Notes under the pieces: model-generated
What the model saw: only the letters and a program-made list of their open reading frames with translations
Database searches by the model: none
Told to the model about the DNA's origin: nothing
Assembly (NCBI GenBank): GCA_938009745.1
Contig: CALLII010000087.1
Coordinates: 1 to 50,972 of the forward strand
Length of the DNA stretch: 50,972 nt
Source of the DNA: an uncultured Flavobacteriales bacterium
GTDB taxonomy: Bacteria; Bacteroidota; Bacteroidia; Flavobacteriales_D; CAJJDF01
Direction: 5' to 3'
In this document: positions 33,972 through 42,810 of the stretch, piece after piece
Layout: each line of letters opens with the position of its first letter
How positions within the stretch are numbered: position 1 is the stretch's first letter
Made by a program: the position numbers and the translations under genes

Positions 33972-35297
33972 TTATATGTTTTCTAGATTATCGTCCCAGT
34001 TTTTAGGTTTAGGGTCATGTAATTTACCTAATGATTTAGCAACTAACATAGATACTGTTGCATCTCCAGTTACATTAATTGTTGTTCTTAACATATCAAG
34101 AGGTCTGTCTACAGCAAATATTAAGGTTAATCCAATAGCAATTTGTTCTGGTGAAAATTTCCCTACGGCTTGTAATACAATAACCAGCATTACCATTCCA
34201 GCTCCAGGAACTGCAGCAGAACCAATAGATGCCATAAGTGCAGTGATTACGATTGTAATTTGATCACCAAAAGTTAAGTCTACTCCCAAAGCTTGTGCAA
34301 TAAATACGGCTGCTACTGCTTGGTACAAACTAGTTCCATCCATATTAATTGTAGCGCCAACTGGCAATACAAAACTAGAAACCTCTTTGTCAACTCCAAG
34401 GTGTTCCTCAACACGTTCCATTGTTACTGGCAATGTTGCAGCAGAACTACTTGTAGTAAATGCTAATAATTGTGCTGGAGCTAATTGTTTTAAAAACCAA
34501 AGAGGATTCTTTTTTACAATTAAACCAACTAACAGAAGATAGAAACCTATCATTAATAATAGCCCAACTATAACTGTAGAAGCATATTTCATTAGAGCTA
34601 CAATTATTTCCCAACTTTCTGCCGATACAATTACTGTTGCTAATAATGCAAATACTGCAAATGGTGCAGTAAGCATAATTAAATCAACCATTTTTAGAAC
34701 TACATCATTCAATCCATCAAAGAAATCTTTAATTGGCTTAGCACTTTTTTCAGGAACCAAAAGCATAGCGATTCCAAAGAAAATAATGAAAAAGATAACT
34801 TTAAGCATACTTCCATTATCACTTAATGCGCTAAATAAGTTACTCGGCACCATGTCTACTAAAAAATCTAAAGGACCAGACTCTTGCTGAGAAGCAGCAG
34901 TACTAATTTTACTTGTAATACTTGAGTTACCCGAATAAGTCTCAGTTAAAGTAGCTATTGTTTCGTCAGAAATTCCGCTTCCCGGTTTTGCAATATTAAC
35001 TGCAAATAATCCAATTGCAATAGCAATTATTGTAGTCCCTACATAAATAAGAATAGATCTTCCTCCAATTTTGGCAAATTTAGAAATGTCTTTTAAATCT
35101 GAAATTCCTTTAAGTAAAGAAGCTATAATAAGTGGTATAGCAATCAGTTTTAATAAATTAACGAATATTGTACCTAGGGGCTTTATCCAATTAATAGTGA
35201 AAGATTTCCCTCCATCTATTTGCATCATAATAAATCCAAAAATTACTCCGAGGAACATTCCGATTAATATTTTTAAATGAAGTGGTAATTTTTTCAT
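33972..35297 (-). CDS. Dicarboxylate/amino-acid:cation symporter (DAACS family)
   Basis: The 441-residue protein has eight-helix DAACS/GltP topology with the serine-rich SSSAATLP loop (about 284-291), the cation site motif NMDGTSLYQ (about 316-324) and a late re-entrant GAAVPGAGM-type segment (SAAVPGAGMVM). Such carriers move glutamate, aspartate or C4-dicarboxylates inward with Na+ or H+. An insertion near residues 120-145 (SGISDETIATLTETYSGNS) is common in Bacteroidota members. A TATCTTTA element at 35326-35319 on the minus strand could provide the promoter, 18-22 bases before the ATG. The following gene is four bases away. Confidence 0.92.
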   Translation of the reverse strand: MKKLPLHLKILIGMFLGVIFGFIMMQIDGGKSFTINWIKPLGTIFVNLLKLIAIPLIIASLLKGISDLKDISKFAKIGGRSILIYVGTTIIAIAIGLFAVNIAKPGSGISDETIATLTETYSGNSSITSKISTAASQQESGPLDFLVDMVPSNLFSALSDNGSMLKVIFFIIFFGIAMLLVPEKSAKPIKDFFDGLNDVVLKMVDLIMLTAPFAVFALLATVIVSAESWEIIVALMKYASTVIVGLLLMIGFYLLLVGLIVKKNPLWFLKQLAPAQLLAFTTSSSAATLPVTMERVEEHLGVDKEVSSFVLPVGATINMDGTSLYQAVAAVFIAQALGVDLTFGDQITIVITALMASIGSAAVPGAGMVMLVIVLQAVGKFSPEQIAIGLTLIFAVDRPLDMLRTTINVTGDATVSMLVAKSLGKLHDPKPKNWDDNLENI

Positions 35298-35318
35298 AAT
35301 GTGGTTTTCATGTGTTTT

Positions 35319-35326
35319 TAAAGATA
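35319..35326 (-). promoter_or_regulatory. Near-consensus -7 element (TATCTTTA) for DAACS gene
   Basis: The minus strand reads TATCTTTA, one base off TAnnTTTG, 21 bases before the ATG at 35297. The distance matches the other promoters in the window. Confidence 0.35.
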
Positions 35327-35336
35327 AGAAAGAAAT

Positions 35337-36746
35337 CTACTTTTTTTGATATAATGTATGATTCATCAATTTAAGATCTACTTTCTTATATTTTTCTAGA
35401 TTAGGCTTGCAATTATCATTAGATACTAAGTAGAACTTAGCTTTTTTCTCTTCTTCCTTTAATAGAGTAACTTTTCCAAAACGTGAGTAATATCCATGCT
35501 TACTCCAAATATTAAACTGAGATTTACAGATGTCAATTTCGGTATCTTTCCCTATGTAATTAATTACTGCATAAGCATCACTTACTTCGGGAATATCTCT
35601 ACCTATTTCGTTAGTTTTAGAAATGCCAATAGCAAATACTGCTACAAATAAGGTAAAGGTTACAACTTTTAAATACCTAAGATTCTTAATCTTAATAAAA
35701 TTGGATTCCATCCACTTTTCTATGATTGGAAGAACTATTAGTCCCATTAGAATTCCAAAAAAAGGATAAATTGTAAGGATGTAAAAACCACTTTGCTTTA
35801 AACTCACCATTATTGGAGCTATTCCACAGAATAGAAGGAAACTTAAAACAAAAATTAGTTTTTTATTCTTTCCCAATTGGGTTTTAAAATCTACTGATTT
35901 CCTGCCAAATAAAAAGATGAGAATTACCAATCCCAAAGGAATTAAAATGTGTTGAAAGAACTCTAAAAATATTTGATATCTAGAGTTTACAGTTACAGCT
36001 GTTTCAATGCTTTTGAAAACTTGATTATTAATATAATTGGTGAAATTATTTGCAGCATCCTCAGAGTAAAGGAAAAGTAGCAGAATAGGAAGTGCTGTAA
36101 AAACAATTAACACAATAGTTTTTATTGCCATTGAACTGAAAGACTGTTTTCTCGTAAATAGGAAAAAAGCAAAAGGCAATATCCAAATATATAAGCTTAC
36201 AAAACCTTTGGATAAAACTGATAACGAAAGCATTAAGCCTCCAATGATAATATAAATTAATTTAGAACTGTTGATTCCTATAAGGCAAAAATAGGCCGAA
36301 AAAACAACAAATACAGTCATAGTGCTTTCGAGCATGTTATTGGCAACAGCCCACTGAACATTGGTGACAAGTAACCAAAAAAGCAAGGGAATCCATCCAG
36401 TTTTAATTTTTTGACCAAGCTCTTTCCAACAAAGTACAGTTGCTATTCCTGTAAGCAAATAGGTGAATAAAGAATAAAATCTTTCTATATAAATTGAATC
36501 TCCAAAAAGTTGAAACCACAAACTTTGTAATCCCAAGGCTAGAGGAGGATGCTCATAAAATTCAGGAAAAACAGAATTGGAAAGGTAAGGAGACCAAAAA
36601 CTTCCAAAACCATTAGCCATATTATTAGAAAGGGCTGCATAAATTAGCCCATCCATAAACATACCATCAGTAAATAATGGAATAATTACTATTCCTAGAA
36701 ATAATAAAGACACTATTAAATAAAGATAAAACTGAGGTTTTTTCAA
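35337..36746 (-). CDS. GT39-family membrane glycosyltransferase, TTG start
   Basis: The 469-residue protein has about ten hydrophobic helices and a GT39-like first loop FMDGLIYAALSNNMANGFGSFW (Asp at about residue 32), followed by FYEHPPLALGLQSLWF, the acceptor-side motif of the family. It starts at TTG 36746 because the first membrane helix begins right there and no ATG precedes the conserved loop. It probably transfers a sugar from a polyprenyl-phosphate carrier to an envelope acceptor. It is a single gene, isolated by terminators and the symporter promoter region, unlike the GT39 at 8696-10402, which lies in a cassette. Confidence 0.82.
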   Translation of the reverse strand: MKKPQFYLYLIVSLLFLGIVIIPLFTDGMFMDGLIYAALSNNMANGFGSFWSPYLSNSVFPEFYEHPPLALGLQSLWFQLFGDSIYIERFYSLFTYLLTGIATVLCWKELGQKIKTGWIPLLFWLLVTNVQWAVANNMLESTMTVFVVFSAYFCLIGINSSKLIYIIIGGLMLSLSVLSKGFVSLYIWILPFAFFLFTRKQSFSSMAIKTIVLIVFTALPILLLFLYSEDAANNFTNYINNQVFKSIETAVTVNSRYQIFLEFFQHILIPLGLVILIFLFGRKSVDFKTQLGKNKKLIFVLSFLLFCGIAPIMVSLKQSGFYILTIYPFFGILMGLIVLPIIEKWMESNFIKIKNLRYLKVVTFTLFVAVFAIGISKTNEIGRDIPEVSDAYAVINYIGKDTEIDICKSQFNIWSKHGYYSRFGKVTLLKEEEKKAKFYLVSNDNCKPNLEKYKKVDLKLMNHTLYQKK

Positions 36747-36783
36747 GATAAACTTAAGATGTTGTATTAAGTTTTAAATATAA

Positions 36784-36815
36784 AAAAAGGATAGCTGTTT
36801 CCAACTATCCTTTTT
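36784..36815 (-). terminator. Intrinsic terminator after the phosphohexomutase gene
   Basis: An 11-bp stem (36784-36794 with 36805-36815) with a ten-base loop. On the minus strand it is followed by T residues, so it ends the leftward phosphohexomutase transcript. Confidence 0.8.
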
Positions 36816-36836
36816 CATTTTTTACTTTAAAATATG

Positions 36837-38243
36837 TTAAGCTCCAATTTCGTCTTTACAAGCTTTAAGTATTTTTTGGGCCCCAGCTAAGTCATTACTT
36901 TCAGCATAAGTTCTAAGTACTGGCTCAGTTCCAGAAGCTCTTATCATAAGCCATTCATCATTATCAAAAAAGAATTTGAAACCATCTGTTTTGTCAATTG
37001 AAGTTACTCTGTAATCTCCAAAAGATTGAAATTCATCTTTTTCACATTTTGCCATTATAGCAACTTTCAATTCTTCAGTGATATGTAAATCATCTCTTTG
37101 GTATTTGAAAGGACCTACGATTTTATACACTTCATCAATTAAATCTTCTAATGATTTCCCTGATTTAGCCATGTATTCCCAAATAACTAATCCCATCCAA
37201 ATTCCATCTCTCTCTGGTATGTGACCTTTTATAGCAATTCCACCAGACTCTTCACCACCAAGTAATACATCTTCTTTTATCATGATGTCGGCAATGTATT
37301 TGAAACCTACTTTTACAACTTCAAAATCTAATCCAAATTCCTTAGCCATTTTTCCCAAACGTGGGGTAGAAGAAGCAGCAGTCAATACTTTTCCAGTCAT
37401 TTTTTTGTGAGTAAATAAATAGTTCACAATGATTAGCATAATATGATGAGAATCTACAAAGTTTCCTTTACTGTCGTACAATCCAATTCTATCTGCATCA
37501 CCATCAGTTGCTAGTCCGCAAGCAATATCACCTGACAGCCTAATAACCTCAGAAAACTCCAATAAGTTTTTGTGAATTGGCTCTGGCGCTTGCCCCATGA
37601 ATGATGGGTTATAATCACAATGCAAAAAATATGTATCTGGCAATACTCTTTTAAGTACATTTTGTCCTGCTCCATACATAGCATCATACCCAAATTGTAA
37701 TCCAGAATCTTTTATAGCTTGAAGATCAAAGTTTTCTTCAACAGCCTCTACATACATAGTTTCCATGTCATTGTATTCTAACAATGAATTTCCTTCTAGT
37801 ACTATTTTTTCAAAGCTTTTGTCAGCAATATCAGGAATCATATCCTGTACTTCTTGAACTTGAGCAGGAGGAAGTGGTCCTCCAAAATGTCCTTTTAGTT
37901 TATATCCGTTATAACTTGGTGGATTGTGACTTGCAGTAATTACAACTCCTAATGAAGCTTTTAGCTTTACACAGGCCAATGATACCATTGGAGTGGAAAC
38001 AAAATCCTTTGCTAATATTACTTTAATTCCATGATTGATAAATACTTTAGTTGCAGTTTCTGCAAATAATTCTCCTGCATATCTACAATCGTGACCTACT
38101 ATTATAGTTGGGTTTTCTGGGAAGTTAGTTTTTACCCATTTTGCAGTTGCTTCAGAAACACGAGCTACATTCTCTACTGTATAGTTTTCAGCAATGATAG
38201 CTCTCCATCCGTCTGTTCCAAATTTTATTTTGTGTTCAATCAT
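36837..38243 (-). CDS. Phosphoglucomutase/phosphomannomutase family protein
   Basis: The 468-residue enzyme is an alpha-D-phosphohexomutase. It has the phosphoserine loop TASHNPPSYNG (Ser105 as the phosphorylated residue), the metal loop TDGDADRIG (247-252 for the DGDADR core), the sugar-specificity loop GGEESGG (about 335) and the phosphate-binding RASGTEP (about 440). It interconverts hexose 1- and 6-phosphates, feeding nucleotide-sugar synthesis in the cytoplasm. The exact hexose cannot be set from sequence. Upstream a TATCTTTG element gives it its own promoter, and a terminator follows its stop. Confidence 0.93.
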   Translation of the reverse strand: MIEHKIKFGTDGWRAIIAENYTVENVARVSEATAKWVKTNFPENPTIIVGHDCRYAGELFAETATKVFINHGIKVILAKDFVSTPMVSLACVKLKASLGVVITASHNPPSYNGYKLKGHFGGPLPPAQVQEVQDMIPDIADKSFEKIVLEGNSLLEYNDMETMYVEAVEENFDLQAIKDSGLQFGYDAMYGAGQNVLKRVLPDTYFLHCDYNPSFMGQAPEPIHKNLLEFSEVIRLSGDIACGLATDGDADRIGLYDSKGNFVDSHHIMLIIVNYLFTHKKMTGKVLTAASSTPRLGKMAKEFGLDFEVVKVGFKYIADIMIKEDVLLGGEESGGIAIKGHIPERDGIWMGLVIWEYMAKSGKSLEDLIDEVYKIVGPFKYQRDDLHITEELKVAIMAKCEKDEFQSFGDYRVTSIDKTDGFKFFFDNDEWLMIRASGTEPVLRTYAESNDLAGAQKILKACKDEIGA

Positions 38244-38263
38244 AGTCGTTTATTAATTATATC

Positions 38264-38271
38264 CAAAGATA
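38264..38271 (-). promoter_or_regulatory. Bacteroidota -7 element (TATCTTTG) for phosphohexomutase
   Basis: An exact TAnnTTTG on the minus strand, 20 bases before the ATG at 38243, for a leader of about 17 nt. Confidence 0.5.
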
Positions 38272-38404
38272 GTATTTATTATAATGTTGAAATTAATGGT
38301 TTCGATTAAATGTATGTTAACAATAGATGAATGGAAGCTATTAAGGTATTAACTGAAATTTATTTGGTGATAGTTAAGAGCAATTTGAAAATAAGAGTTG
38401 TGAT

Positions 38405-39901
38405 TTAATTAAAAATAACTTTTCCTTTTATAAATGAACCGTCACTAAAAATAAGAGAATAGAAATAGATGCCATTTGGTAAGTCTCCTTTTTCAATACT
38501 ATAATCTGATGTGTTTTGTTTAGAAGAAACAGCTATTTGTTGACCCTGAGAATTCAAAAGAGTAAAGGTAAAAGACTGGCTACTATAGTTGTTAAACTGA
38601 ATAGTTGCTCTATCATTTGTAGGATTTGGGAATATAGAATGGTTTTTAGAAGTTATTTCAGTAATCGAATTTACTGTTGAAATATGAATTGGTAATTCAA
38701 CAACATAACAATCTATTGAGTGACCATCTTGAGTTCCGCTCCAGTCTGATGCATATAACACTCTGGTGCCAGAAGGACTGATAACTGCATGAGGTTCTCC
38801 CCAGTAATTCCAATCGTCTTCGTCACTTCTGTGGTGTCCAATTCTACATACTTTTACGTTTCCTTTCTCTGCTTTTGCAATTACAAGTTCTTGATCTAAA
38901 AGTGATTGTCCGTCTTTGGCATATCCCATCATAGATGCAGCTACCCATCCACCTTCGGTATTTTTATGTGCTAATGCAGATATATGAACTCCCGATTGAG
39001 TGTAATTATATCCTCTACTAGGACTTATTATATCATAGCAATATCCACTATCTAAATCATGAGCAATTATATCGCCAATACAACCTCCATTTGGACCTTG
39101 AGCAAATGCTACAGTAAAATGAGCATCTCTTCCATTTGATAATTTTCCCATACAAGAATGCTCAGTGCTACTTTCGTTTAAGTTCAGTTTAAAACTCCCA
39201 GAAGTGTCATAAACCTTAGAATCATGTAAAAATAAGTTTCCACTTGGTGCTACCATTGGAGCAATGTTTCGCAAAGTATTAATTGCAAATTTGGTTACAG
39301 TTTGTGTTGAAATTTTATAATAGTAAGCTGTATCATTATTACATCTAAATGATACCACATCCGAGTCCCATGACATCATTTGTACATCATTTCCCATTGT
39401 AAAGGAACCTGAACAGGCTGTAATAGAATCTAAATTAAATAGAGTTTGTTTGGAGGATGTGTTAACTGTGTATTTAATAAAATCAAAAGTGTTTCTTTCT
39501 GGATAATAAAACACTTGAGGGTCATTAAAGTCCCAATAAATTAGCTCTAAATCAATCGGTTTAACATCAGTTAAAGTCCTAATTGGAGCATAATTTAATC
39601 CGTTTAATAATATATGGCTAGAGTTTGATTGATCATATAATACCATGTATGATTCATCCGAATTCCATGCTTGAACTGTGCTGTATATTGGTACAATTAC
39701 ATTTCCCGCTCCGGCATTAGTAATTCTTCTTATTTTAGTCCCAAATGAAGGGTCAATAATTGTATCCAAATAACCTGGTTTTGCAATCGCTTGCATTGGA
39801 TGATTTGAAGTGTCATTAATTACTAAACCAACAGATAAATCCTGAGAGAATAAACTGAATGAACTTATAACCAATAGGGTTATTATTAATAGTCTTTTCA
39901 T
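38405..39901 (-). CDS. Propeller-like T9SS-exported protein
   Basis: The 498-residue product has a signal peptide (to about FSQ20). Repeated strand blocks with WNSDESYMVLYD, GNDVQMMSWDSD and EPHAVISPSGTRVLYASDWSG motifs recall the TolB-like or oligogalacturonate lyase-type beta-propellers. It ends in a T9SS type A sorting domain (HSIFPNPTNDRATIQF at about 420 to GKVIFN). A cluster of acidic and His residues (GHHRSDEDDWNYW, about 360) could be a metal or ligand site. No enzyme class can be assigned with confidence. It is expressed alone, with gaps of 35 and 161 bases to its neighbours. Confidence 0.78.
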   Translation of the reverse strand: MKRLLIITLLVISSFSLFSQDLSVGLVINDTSNHPMQAIAKPGYLDTIIDPSFGTKIRRITNAGAGNVIVPIYSTVQAWNSDESYMVLYDQSNSSHILLNGLNYAPIRTLTDVKPIDLELIYWDFNDPQVFYYPERNTFDFIKYTVNTSSKQTLFNLDSITACSGSFTMGNDVQMMSWDSDVVSFRCNNDTAYYYKISTQTVTKFAINTLRNIAPMVAPSGNLFLHDSKVYDTSGSFKLNLNESSTEHSCMGKLSNGRDAHFTVAFAQGPNGGCIGDIIAHDLDSGYCYDIISPSRGYNYTQSGVHISALAHKNTEGGWVAASMMGYAKDGQSLLDQELVIAKAEKGNVKVCRIGHHRSDEDDWNYWGEPHAVISPSGTRVLYASDWSGTQDGHSIDCYVVELPIHISTVNSITEITSKNHSIFPNPTNDRATIQFNNYSSQSFTFTLLNSQGQQIAVSSKQNTSDYSIEKGDLPNGIYFYSLIFSDGSFIKGKVIFN

Positions 39902-39936
39902 GAAGTAAATATACCAATATTTAAAATAATATGATT

Positions 39937-40701
39937 TTACAAAAAAAACTTCCTAATTATTATAAGTAAAGGGATACCGAAAGAATAAACTACTAAAATT
40001 GGTAAAATTAAAGCTTTTAATCCTACAATTAATAGTACTCCAATGAATAATAGTTGAAATCCTAATCCATAAAACGATAAAATAGTCATAAACCAATTAG
40101 GTAGAGTTTTAGCTTCTTGGGCACTAGCATCTAGCTTGTAAATAACAAAATCGAAAATACCGTAACAAAATTTATACATTCCAAAAAGGATATTCACGTG
40201 TGATTGCTTTTCAATATCAAAAGCAACAGGAGTTTTTCCTTCAATAACACGGCTTGTAGTATCGCCACCATGAATATTACGAAGAATTACGTAATAGTAA
40301 TTGTACAAAGTCCCTTGTAATTGCAATCCAATAAACCCCAGTGCAATCCACCACCAGTGGTCGTTATTGGTAATTCCAATAAGAGTTAATATACAAAGGT
40401 TTAGGATTATATCCGAAACAGAATCTAAATACCTTCCTGTGTAAGATGGAGTGTTTTTTACTCTTGCAAGTTCGCCATCTGCTGCATCTAGTATTGATTT
40501 TATTACTAAGAAAATGGTAGCCAAAACAAACCATTCTTTGTAAATAAAAAAGAGAGCGATAATTCCTGCAACTACAAACCAAAGCGTAACTTGAATTGGA
40601 GTAGTGGAGGTGTTTTTAAGTGAGTTAGCAATAGCTCTTGCAACAGGCCTTCCGTAATCGGAGACATCAAAGAATTTGTTTTCTTCAGGAAGTTTGGACA
40701 T
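39937..40701 (-). CDS. CDP-alcohol phosphatidyltransferase family protein
   Basis: The 254-residue membrane protein carries the complete CDP-alcohol phosphatidyltransferase motif D72-x2-D75-G-x2-A-R-x8-G-x3-D93-x3-D97 (seen as DAADGELAR and GRYLDSVSD). Six or so helices surround it. These enzymes join a CDP-activated lipid or alcohol to an alcohol to make phospholipid headgroups. The second substrate is uncertain. It is a single gene with a TAnnTTTG element upstream, convergent with none and separated by 35 bases from the T9SS gene downstream. Confidence 0.92.
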   Translation of the reverse strand: MSKLPEENKFFDVSDYGRPVARAIANSLKNTSTTPIQVTLWFVVAGIIALFFIYKEWFVLATIFLVIKSILDAADGELARVKNTPSYTGRYLDSVSDIILNLCILTLIGITNNDHWWWIALGFIGLQLQGTLYNYYYVILRNIHGGDTTSRVIEGKTPVAFDIEKQSHVNILFGMYKFCYGIFDFVIYKLDASAQEAKTLPNWFMTILSFYGLGFQLLFIGVLLIVGLKALILPILVVYSFGIPLLIIIRKFFL

Positions 40702-40741
40702 GAATTGGTTTCACGGGTTCGCTACAAAACAGCAGCAATTA

Positions 40742-40749
40742 CAAATGTA
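40742..40749 (-). promoter_or_regulatory. Bacteroidota -7 element (TACATTTG) for CDP-alcohol transferase
   Basis: An exact minus-strand TAnnTTTG 41 bases before the ATG at 40701, just beyond the end of the TrmH-like gene, so the transferase has its own promoter. Confidence 0.45.
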
Positions 40750-40773
40750 GGTAAATTATTAATAAATAGTTTT

Positions 40774-41274
40774 TTACCTAGTAATCTCATAAAGAGCTAC
40801 CGAAAGTGCGTTTACCACATTGATTGATGAGTTTTTTCCGAACAAATCAAAATGTAAAATTGCATCCATTTCTTTAAGAATAGGAAAATCTATTCCGTTT
40901 CTTTCGTTTCCAATAAACAAAGCTATTTTATTTCTCTCAGTAAAATCAAATCCTTTCAAAGGCAAGCTGTCATCAGTAATTTCTAATCCAAATAGATTAA
41001 ATTTTTCTTCTTTTAAATGTTGAATCACTTCATGTGAATGTTGATTAAACAAAACTTCTAATTCTTTATCAGCACTACGAGCTGTTCGTTTTACTCTGCG
41101 ATTTTCCAAATCAGCAGTATCACCAAGGAAAATTACTTTTTTACACCCAAAAGCTTCAGAAACCCTAAGTATCATCCCCACATTATCTGGCGAACGAATT
41201 TCTTCGGCTACCACAATGATTTCTTTGTTTGTTTTAGTATTAGTTACTTCGTTATGAGTTAGTTGGATTGGCAT
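40774..41274 (-). CDS. SpoU/TrmH-family RNA 2'-O-methyltransferase
   Basis: The 166-residue SPOUT enzyme shows the three SpoU motifs: EIRSPDNVGMILRVSEAFG (motif 1, about 26-44), ALFIGNERNGID (motif 2, about 118-129) and SSINVVNALSVALYE (motif 3, about 149-163). It is short, with no N-terminal RNA-binding extension, like TrmL/TrmH-type enzymes acting on tRNA. The exact RNA position is not decidable here. It is the last of three genes with gaps of 3 and 6 bases (RDD protein, rsmI, then this gene), so two RNA methyltransferases are made together. Confidence 0.88.
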   Translation of the reverse strand: MPIQLTHNEVTNTKTNKEIIVVAEEIRSPDNVGMILRVSEAFGCKKVIFLGDTADLENRRVKRTARSADKELEVLFNQHSHEVIQHLKEEKFNLFGLEITDDSLPLKGFDFTERNKIALFIGNERNGIDFPILKEMDAILHFDLFGKNSSINVVNALSVALYEITR

Positions 41275-41277
41275 TCT

Positions 41278-41955
41278 TTAATTTTTCCCTTCCAAAACCA
41301 ATACAAACTCTCCTTTAATGGCTGCCTTAGCTTCTAGGTGAGCAATTACTTCGTCTACAGTTCCTCTAAATGTTTCTTCGTGTAGTTTGGTTATTTCACG
41401 CGAGTAAGATGCTCTGCGTTCTCCGCCAAAAAACTCTTTAAATAATTTGAAAGTCTTTACGACTCGGTAAGGTGATTCGTAAAACACTATGGTTTTAGTT
41501 TCTTCTAAAAGTGCTTCCATTCGTTTGTTACGCCCTTTTTTTTGAGGTAAAAATCCTTCGAAAACAAATTTATCGCAGGGCAATCCTGAATTTACAAGAG
41601 CAGGGATGAGTGCAGTTGCTCCTGGTAATGATTCTATTTCTACACCTTCTTCTAGGCATTTACGAACTAACAAAAAGCCAGGATCTGATATTCCTGGAGA
41701 ACCAGCATCTGAGATTAATGCAAAAGATTGCCCCAGTTTTAATTGGCGAGTCATTTCTGTTACTAACTGATGTTCATTGTGCTGATGGAAAGGTTTTAGT
41801 GGAGTTCCAATTTCAAAATGCTTTAGTAGTTTACCACTAACTCTTGTGTCTTCACAAAGTATTAGTGAGACTTCTTTTAATACACGAATTGCTCTGAAGG
41901 TAATATCTTCAAGATTTCCGATAGGAGTAGGGACCAAAAATAATTTTCCTGTCAT
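41278..41955 (-). CDS. rsmI: 16S rRNA (cytidine1402-2'-O)-methyltransferase RsmI
   Basis: The 225-residue protein matches RsmI over its length: VPTPIGNLEDITFRAIRVL (8-26), CEDTRVSGKLLKHF (34-47), the SAM-binding ISDAGSPGISDPG (about 79-91) and the LPGATALIPAL block (about 104-114). It methylates the ribose of C1402 in 16S rRNA, which tunes decoding. It is somewhat shorter than the E. coli enzyme, as is usual in Bacteroidota. It sits between an RDD membrane protein and a SpoU methyltransferase gene in a tight operon. Confidence 0.95.
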   Translation of the reverse strand: MTGKLFLVPTPIGNLEDITFRAIRVLKEVSLILCEDTRVSGKLLKHFEIGTPLKPFHQHNEHQLVTEMTRQLKLGQSFALISDAGSPGISDPGFLLVRKCLEEGVEIESLPGATALIPALVNSGLPCDKFVFEGFLPQKKGRNKRMEALLEETKTIVFYESPYRVVKTFKLFKEFFGGERRASYSREITKLHEETFRGTVDEVIAHLEAKAAIKGEFVLVLEGKN

Positions 41956-41961
41956 GAGCTT

Positions 41962-42702
41962 TTATCTAGTTAAAATGATATAATCTTTTAGTAGAGTTTT
42001 TAAAAATTTGATTCCATGTTTTGGTTTGTTATCTATTCCTAATATTTCTCTGGTTTTGTCAATTAGTTCTCTTGCAAATTGTTTATTCGCTTTATTTGGG
42101 AGTCTTTGTACTCTGTCAATTGTGTTTTTAATCAATAACATATCTTCATCAGATAATTGAGTTACATTGAGGTAGGTTGGTTCGTAATCTTTTTTTACTC
42201 CAATTTTTAAAATATCCTTTATTCCGTATTGAGTTTCTGGTTCAAGCTTAATGATGGTAGTATTTGCAGATAAATCTCCTAATCTTTGGCTCTTGTCAGA
42301 TGAGGCAATAAAAACAGCAGCCATTGCTCCAAAAGATATGTAAATATCAACTATCCTGTATGTCCATCTTAGGAAATAATCATTTACAGTTGGGAGCTCA
42401 CCATTCACTTTTATTACCCGGAGTTTCATTATTTTTTTACCAAGAGTTTGTCCATCAAAATAAATTTCACTCACCAGATTATAAAAAGTAAGTACTGGAA
42501 ATAACATAATCCAATAAACGGCATCTCCACTAGACTCACTAGTAAAAGTAAACATTAACACAAAATTTACCATATTGCAGATAAATGAGTATCCTAAAAT
42601 GATAAGAAAATCGAGTAATGAAGCTAAAATTCTTTGTCCCACGTTTGCCAATTCGTATTGAATTGCCACATTGTTGGAGGTTCTTATTTCTATATTCTTC
42701 AT
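41962..42702 (-). CDS. RDD family membrane protein
   Basis: The 246-residue protein has the RDD arrangement: an LASLLDFLIILGYSF helix (about 27-41, holding the family Arg/Asp-type pair as LLDF), a second helix, then QTLGKKIMKLRVI, the conserved Gly-Lys-Lys stretch, and a third helix. A cytoplasmic helical tail (about 150-246) follows. RDD proteins are integral membrane proteins of poorly known function, some linked to ion transport. It is the first gene of the unit with rsmI and the SpoU methyltransferase, with a six-base gap. It diverges from the M16 peptidase gene. Confidence 0.85.
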   Translation of the reverse strand: MKNIEIRTSNNVAIQYELANVGQRILASLLDFLIILGYSFICNMVNFVLMFTFTSESSGDAVYWIMLFPVLTFYNLVSEIYFDGQTLGKKIMKLRVIKVNGELPTVNDYFLRWTYRIVDIYISFGAMAAVFIASSDKSQRLGDLSANTTIIKLEPETQYGIKDILKIGVKKDYEPTYLNVTQLSDEDMLLIKNTIDRVQRLPNKANKQFARELIDKTREILGIDNKPKHGIKFLKTLLKDYIILTR

Positions 42703-42799
42703 TATCAGTAAAAATAATTAAAACTTAGTATTAATAAAGGATAAATGAATGTAAAAAATGGAAGTTCAAGAAAATAATAAAAACTATTATTCTTAATTC

Positions 42800-42807
42800 T
42801 ATCTTTG
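42800..42807 (+). promoter_or_regulatory. -7 element TATCTTTG abutting a start codon (leaderless candidate)
   Basis: The exact TAnnTTTG ends three bases before the GTG at 42811. A TTG used as a start at 42805 would lie inside the element. Predicted initiation at or next to the GTG implies leaderless translation. Confidence 0.5.
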
Positions 42808-42810
42808 CAG

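Noticed and set aside
40748-40780. 8-bp inverted repeat (TAGGTAAA/TTTACCTA) as a terminator of the TrmH-like gene
   Set aside because: Weak A/T-rich stem with a 17-base loop, and it overlaps the stop codon and the next promoter; no T-tract.
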